Position numbers and translations under genes: made by a program
Shown here: positions 58,420 to 64,000 of the stretch, piece after piece
How positions within the stretch are numbered: the first letter of the stretch is position 1
Layout: every line of letters starts with the position of its first letter
Notes under the pieces: model-generated
The model's input: only the letters and a program-made list of their open reading frames with translations
The model's database searches: none
What the model was told of the DNA's origin: nothing
Origin: Diadema setosum
Taxonomy: Eukaryota; Echinodermata; Echinoidea; Diadematoida; Diadematidae
Assembly (NCBI RefSeq): GCF_964275005.1
Contig: NC_092688.1
Location: forward strand, 24,020,940 to 24,084,939
Direction of reading: 5' to 3'
Length of the DNA: 64,000 nucleotides

Positions 58420-59575
58420 CTACATGGTATTAACATTCATGTACAGTTCCTCTTGCGATGTCTGCGTGACTTCAGCGTGGTCTCCTCTTGTTTTATCCAC
58501 CTTTGCATACAACTCCTCTATTGATGAAGGTGTCTTTGCTGCTTTGTCCACAGTTGCATACAACTCCTGGGTTGATGAAGGTGTCTTTGCTGCTTTGTCC
58601 ACAGTTGCATACAACCGCTCGGTTGATGAAGGTGTCTTTGCTGCTTTGTCCACAGTTGCATACAACTCCTCGATTGATGAAGGTGTCTTTGCTGCTTTGT
58701 CCACAGTTGCATACAGTTGTTCACAAGGCTTAGGCTCTGGCTTCAAGGAAACAAGGGTTTCATCTTTTCTGATAAGACTATATGTCAAATCGACATCGTT
58801 AGATTTCTCACAATCTGCTTTGTTGAGAAGGTCTTCAGAAGGCACGATATTTGCTGAACTCAAACTAGAACAAGACATACTATCAGCTCTTCCAGAAGTC
58901 GACCCAGTGGTAGAAGGTGACGGGTCATGGATCTGTTTGTCGTCGTCATGAGTGGCATGCTTGATGCAACCGTATTCACTGTCCATGCATACATTGCTCG
59001 CTTGAGCGAAAACGCGGTCAGACCGTTCGCCAAAGTCCAGGGAATTATAACAGCTATCATCAAACAAGCACGCTCTAGCAGTGGACTTGAAGTCATTTTT
59101 CGTCATACTATCCTTTCTATTATCAAGGTCTACATCCTGGTAATCACAATCTTCATATACGCTCGCCGGTTGATCTAGTGATGTTTCCTGCAAGCACTGG
59201 TATCCATGGTAACCCGATGAATTCACTGCGGTCATCGAAGACATGGTGGCACTGTCGATGTTACTGCCTACACTTATAGAAGAGGAGGTGGGATGTACTC
59301 CGGTGATTCTAGAAGGACCGTTGCGTACCTCTTCAGTGTCCTGGTAGATATGATACGGGTCGTCTTGATGATCTATGACGTCACCAAATCTGTTTCCAGA
59401 ACGGCTGGGGATAGGGTGGCCCATCGTGTCAGCGTCAATGCTGGAATAGTCCAATAAATCAACAACATTCGTCATGTTTGCATTCTGGGTCGCCGTGCTT
59501 ACTGGATATATCTGCAACTGACCGTCATCTGAGTAGTTATTTGCCTGGTTAGGCAGCCGCGATGTCCTGTGTTGT
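58420..59575 (-). CDS. Gene C tail exon with an LYATV repeat array
   Basis: 1156 nt, acceptor TTCCGCAG, ending in TAG. 384 residues, hydrophilic. It shares with B the blocks SDDGQLQ, GNRFGD, DPYHIYQDT, YEDCDYQDVDLDNR, ARACLFDDSCYNSLDFGE and DSEYGC. LTYSLI fits the ITIM pattern. The C-terminus has five 17-residue units built on LYATVDKAAKTPSS (four LYATV, one LYAKV), then EELYMNV. At DNA level the unit is 51 bp. B has three such units. Phosphotyrosine signalling is inferred from the motifs. Confidence 0.9.
58495..58735 (-). repeat. 51-bp coding tandem repeat in the gene C tail
   Basis: Near-identical 51-bp units (GATGAAGGTGTCTTTGCTGC on the plus strand recurs every 51 bases), all in frame. 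High identity between units suggests recent expansion or homogenisation. Open frames on the plus strand across it are shadows. Confidence 0.9.
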
Positions 59576-60281
59576 CTGCGGAAATGAAATGAAAGATAAC
59601 CGACACAAATTTGCAAGTTTTTGAAGAGTTCTTATTCTCGTAGTTTATAGTGAATGACAGACGTACTTTTTGTAAAGCCAAATGCCAAAAACAAGCAAAC
59701 AAATGCACCTGCAATGCCATTGTTTAGGATAATTAAATCTGTGTTTTTTTATGTTCATATTTCTAAAACCATTTTTTGAGAGATACCTTCTTCTTCCTGA
59801 AGTACACAAACATTCAAGGTTTATCTACATCCAAACAAACATGCTTTAAGCATACATGATACTATAGAGATCAATTATCATGGCGTGATATACCATGTAG
59901 ACATTGACTTTACTTTAATGGACAGGGACTATAAAAGTATCATTGCAACGTAACTCTGCTCCGCCAACAGGCCGTTAAAGAAAATGGTCTTGTCGTTCAC
60001 CAACAATCATCAACTACATCACTGCTAAAATGAAAAAGACTCAAGTCATGAAACTACACCTTCCCTTAGATCATGAGAAAAAATGTGACTTCTATTTGAG
60101 GAGAGTTAAATGGGACAATTTTGGGTATATTTCTTTATGTTAATATCATCATATTTGAGAAGCATTACAACCATTTCAAAAGAGTCTACTTTTCACCTAT
60201 AAAACAATAATGATGTAAACAAACAATTACTATACTGATTAATGATTAAAAGAAGGCACACAATTTTAAAAGAAAGCACAC

Positions 60282-60396
60282 CTCTTCCGCCGGCGGTTAC
60301 GCCAAAGCAAGGACAGTACGGTGAGGACTATGAGAACCACACCCACAAAGACTCCAAGAGCGTATGCTATCAATGTCATCCCAGGCCCTCCAGAAT
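60282..60396 (-). CDS. Gene C transmembrane exon
   Basis: 115 nt, phase 1 in and 2 out, acceptor GCAG, donor GTGTGC. It encodes SGGPGMT, the helix LIAYALGVFVGVVLIVLTVL, and a strongly basic stop-transfer LWRNRRRKR. Same exon size as A and B but a diverged sequence. Confidence 0.88.
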
Positions 60397-62723
60397 CTGC
60401 AACATGATTGGATGGACAATGGTTATGTTGACAATTCTGAAAATGCTGCAACCACATTTAAGTTGTTTCTTTTTTCTTATTTAGAATCAAGAGAATGGTT
60501 ACAGTGTACGTGCCTACAAAAATTAAGCTTCAATTTTTACAAATCATTTTACTATAATCTAGCAATTATTTTCAGTTGCCTTAATTCTAACACTTAAAAA
60601 AAAAACACTTTTCTGTAGGCAAGATGGAATGGATGCAAAGGCAGGACATATTGAGTGTATTTAAATCTGCCATTCAATGTAGATAACGAAAGAAGAGAGA
60701 GAGAGAGAGAGTATGAACACATTGCAAACTTCAAAATGATGGTGATCGTTACTGACTGATACTTATTAAACAAGAAATGTATAAAGGTTATGGTATTCAT
60801 TTATTATGACCTCTTCCTTGGACAAATGGCTATCAATTTATTATTGAATATTGTATAATTTTGTAATAATTAAGTTTTTTAGGCTCCGTTGTAGAGCCAT
60901 TCATTAGTTCCCTTGTGGAGACATTTATTATCATTACAATTAATATCTTATAATACTGTTTGATTTGTTTAAGATTTATTGTGGTTGATTTTATAACAGT
61001 ATTGTCTTGAGCAAATTATTTTCTTAATAAATGGTCCCATTTTCTCTTTTTTTCCCCTCCAAAACCACAACAACAGCAACAGAGAGGATGTACGCATATG
61101 ATTCAGTAGATTTTGTAGAGAATGATAACGTCATTAAGTAATGAACTCAAATTACTAGCCCAACTTAGCAGTTTGCCTGTGTACGAGATTAAATCGAAGC
61201 GTCTTATTTTATAAATACTCTTTTAATATGGTCCCATTTGTCTCTTTTTTTCTTTCAAAAACAACATCAATAGAAATGTTAAACAATTATTAGATATATT
61301 TTGTAAAGAATGATAACCTCATTCAGTAATAAACTCACATTATTAATCCAGCTTAGCAGTTTGCCTGTGTCTGAGATTAAATCGAAGCGCCTTGTTTGAA
61401 AATACTAATTATAATTAATGATTTGGCTGGAATATGATTCGATTTCAATGACAGTGAATGAAGTGCAATAGCAATGGCATCATAGATATTTGTGATATGA
61501 ATAGGTCTCTTTATTCATTTATATTCTGCGCTCACAATCACCAATACTCTGAGTAAGACACCGAATTATATTAAAACCCAACACCTCACAATGATGACAG
61601 TTTGCCAGATACTGCGAGAAATCTCAACGTTGATTCCAAAAATAAGCCCCGGCGAAATTTCAGAGACTTAAGATATTTTGAAAATCGAAAAATGCATGGT
61701 TTTGTTCAGCTCTTTAGTATCGTATTTTGAATACATGTACTATCATAATTGTTTGCTGATCTTCCGCATGCCTTTCACATTTCAACCTTTAATTTTTGTC
61801 AGTAGAGAACAAGCGAATAGAAATATACATGCAGGTGTTCCATTTATGTATTGCATGTTCTATACACGAATGTAAAATTTTGCACATAGATTATGTATAT
61901 GTGTATGTAATGCATATATGATATCAATAGCGAGTTTACTTCCAAAAGGTGTTAACTCTACTTTTGACGGTAAGAAAACACACTAGATTTTCATTTCACA
62001 TGCTTTAAAGTCTGTTCATGCAATAACTTTATGTCCCATACCAGGATAAAGAAAATGGGCCTTGGAAAAAAAAAATTGGCGTCCACACTGACTTTAACAA
62101 AACATTTAGCGCTGTAATGTAAAACACATAAATGTTTGTCATCAGAGATTACTGCCAGTGTCGGACAGATAAAACGAGTAAATTTCTATTAAAATGACCA
62201 GATTGATGAACAATGGATTCAGCACGTTTTTGTTTGGGGGGAAGGGGGCGGGGAGAGTGATTGGAGGAATTCTTATCCCATTAGTAACTGAACCGCCCGA
62301 AACCGCCTGTCCGCTGTTTGTGTATAGTTGTTGTTGTTGTTGTTGTTGTTGTTTTGTGTGGTGTTTTTTTTTTTTTGCTTCACTATCTTGAATGTTTTCA
62401 TATAGAATGAATAATTACGTATCGTGAAAGATTTCAAAGGTCAACAAAAGTATGTCAGAATTATTTCTGTGACACAAAAGTCTTTTGGTAAAATGTTAAT
62501 AGGCTTTCAAATAGACATGACTTACATTAGACAAAAATAAACATGAAGTTATCTATTTTACATAATGTAGGAATATTACTGTACCCTCTAGGGAGCAATC
62601 GGCGATTATATTATTTTTATAGTAATCTTCAGTTGCTAAATGGTTACACATAATACATTATGTGCCTCTATGTGCCTATACAACTATCTACCATACCTAT
62701 TTTATTCATAAGATGAAACTCAC
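60397..62723. other. Gene C intron
   Basis: 2.3 kb of AT-rich sequence. Two related segments (about 61090-61210 and 61265-61400) share GGTCCCATTT, GAGAATGATAACGTCATT-like and CTTAGCAGTTTGCCTGTGT blocks, a local tandem duplication. A (GA)n run sits at 60695-60711 and (TTG)n at 62328-62353 (intron part). Confidence 0.5.
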
Positions 62724-62777
62724 TCAAAGGAGACGTTGACTCCCTTGTCGTCAAATCTTGTGTGGACATTCTTTTGC
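62724..62777 (-). CDS. Gene C stalk exon (downstream copy)
   Basis: 54 nt, phase 1-1, acceptor TACCTAG, donor GTGAGT. It encodes SKRMSTQDLTTRESTSPL. Its closest relative is the exon at 63168-63221, so it is a recent exon duplication. Confidence 0.8.
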
Positions 62778-63167
62778 CTAGGTACAGAGAAATTGTAAAT
62801 CAGCATCAAGTAAGACAAGTATAACCGATATACCCTTCAAGAAACGAAGTATGTCCAAACCACTATCGATTAAAAAGAAAATACTCATTACCTTTTTTTT
62901 TTTCTTTTTTTTTTTTTTGATGTATATCCTGCGTCAGGTTAATGTTCATTGGTATCAACATAATACGATTCGTATGGTGGGTTAGGCAAATGACGGAGAA
63001 GTTGAGTTTTCAATTTAAGTCATTTTATCGTTAAGATTCCAAAAATCTCACTGGCACACGTATATGCAACATATTAACATCCACGTGCAAGTGTCTGGGT
63101 GAATGAGTGATTGCGTTGCTGTACGCACGTCTATGCATAGAATAATTGTCAGTACAATCAAACTCAC

Positions 63168-63221
63168 TTAAAGAAGACGTTGGCTCTCCTGTCGTCAAAT
63201 CTTGTGTAGACTGACTTCTGC
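63168..63221 (-). CDS. Gene C stalk exon (upstream copy)
   Basis: 54 nt, phase 1-1, acceptor TAAACAG, donor GTGAGT. It encodes RSQSTQDLTTGEPTSSL. Homologous to A exon 9 and B exon 8. Nothing exon-like is seen from 63222 to the right edge. Confidence 0.8.
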
Positions 63222-64000
63222 CTGTTTACATACAGATTGTAAATCAACACCATAGAGTTAGATATGTTAAAGTCAGATAATAAAGATTTTATTCAACATT
63301 TAGAATCCCTTCGACCAACAAAGTATATTTTTACCCTTTCCCAATTAAAAAGTTACTGCTACAGTCTTTTTCTTTTCTTAAAAGTTCTTAGGTGTCAGAT
63401 TTTCGGGTTGTTTTTTTTTTTTCAAACTTACCAAAATGAGGCATTTGATATTATGTCGTGTCAGGCAATGAGAGAATGACAGTTCACTTTGGCAAAAAAT
63501 AGGCATACATGAATGCAAAGATATGGAAAATAAAGAATCATATGGAACATAATTTCCCATACGTTGGGCACAATCTATCAAATCGTCACATGTACACCAA
63601 ATTCGAGATTTATCCATCAGAATTTAACCGTAAAATCTGCTTGTTGATTGCACACTAAAAAGTAATCACTTATTCTAAAACTACATTAAAATTTTCTTAG
63701 GTATAAACATAAGCAGTGTTTCATTGAGGACACCATTACGTTTGTAGTACTAGTAAGCTATGTCGGTTTCAATCCACGGAGGGTATCAATATCCACGTAT
63801 ATGCTGTTAAATGTTGTTTCTACCCACGAATTTCAATGTGTTTGTATGTGAAATGTTGTAATTATGTAGTTTTTGTACAGACTTCTTGTCTTCACTCTGT
63901 GACATGAGACATGAGGAATTGTAACTGAAATCGGAAAATGAACTCCTGAGAACTTTTAACATGGATATTAAGGGCTAACACTTCTGTACGTGTACACTGC

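Larger units (their letters stand above)
58420..64000 (-). other. Gene C: receptor locus, 3' part only
   Basis: Four exons seen: two stalk exons, TM, and tail ending at 58420. The ectodomain exons would lie beyond 64000. Tail and TM are homologous to B but clearly diverged, especially in the TM helix and juxtamembrane basic residues. No counterpart of the 60-nt stalk exon is visible between 60396 and 62724; instead the 54-nt stalk exon is present twice. Phases join correctly throughout. Confidence 0.8.

Noticed and set aside
58424..58951. 175-codon plus-strand open frame
   Set aside because: Shadow of the gene C tail exon on the opposite strand; repetition follows the 51-bp coding unit.
1..64000. 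tRNA, rRNA or other structured RNA genes
   Set aside because: None recognised by eye; weak hairpins seen are explained by MITE palindromes. A covariance-model scan could still find one.

Overview
The window is eukaryotic, not bacterial: AT-rich DNA with spliced genes, GT-AG junctions, long introns, many MITEs and fragments of non-LTR retrotransposons. Receptors that combine SRCR, WSC and CCP domains, arranged as tandem paralogues, suggest a marine invertebrate deuterostome, most likely an echinoderm of the sea urchin type. That assignment is inference, because no ribosomal or mitochondrial marker is present.

The real genes are three head-to-tail paralogues, all on the minus strand. Gene C enters from the right edge and ends at 58420. 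Gene B runs from 49623 to 36183 and is complete from start codon to stop codon. Gene A runs from 21526 to at least 8663, and its cytoplasmic tail exon is not seen. The predicted product is a type I membrane protein: signal peptide, a CUB-like module, a two-exon six-cysteine (group A type) SRCR domain, a WSC domain, a CCP/sushi domain, short Ser/Thr-rich stalk exons, one transmembrane helix, and a long cytoplasmic tail rich in tyrosine motifs. The tail ends in a variable array of LYATV/LYAKV units. The ectodomain exons are bounded by phase 1 introns, and every complete one after exon 2 is a multiple of three. Exon 2 breaks the frame in both A and B.

Around and between the genes: 1-8.5 kb holds a Gypsy-type gag relic, a 1.4 kb TIR element, two inverted 15-bp minisatellite arrays and a LINE 3' end. 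The segment 22-29.5 kb is a graveyard of LINE fragments, an unusual reverse-transcriptase fragment, a THAP-domain first exon beside a CpG-rich stretch, and MITEs. The segment 29.5-36 kb holds a composite foldback, then flank that is colinear with the region downstream of C, then a mariner-like element carrying a nested TTAA MITE. The segment 50-55.3 kb has a 225-bp tandem repeat, a foldback with minisatellite arms and a pogo-like TIR element.

Most of the window is therefore a tandemly duplicated immune-type receptor cluster being reshaped by DNA transposons and foldback elements. Several insertions are nested, or have an empty counterpart in a paralogue or in the opposite arm, so their target sites can be read directly.
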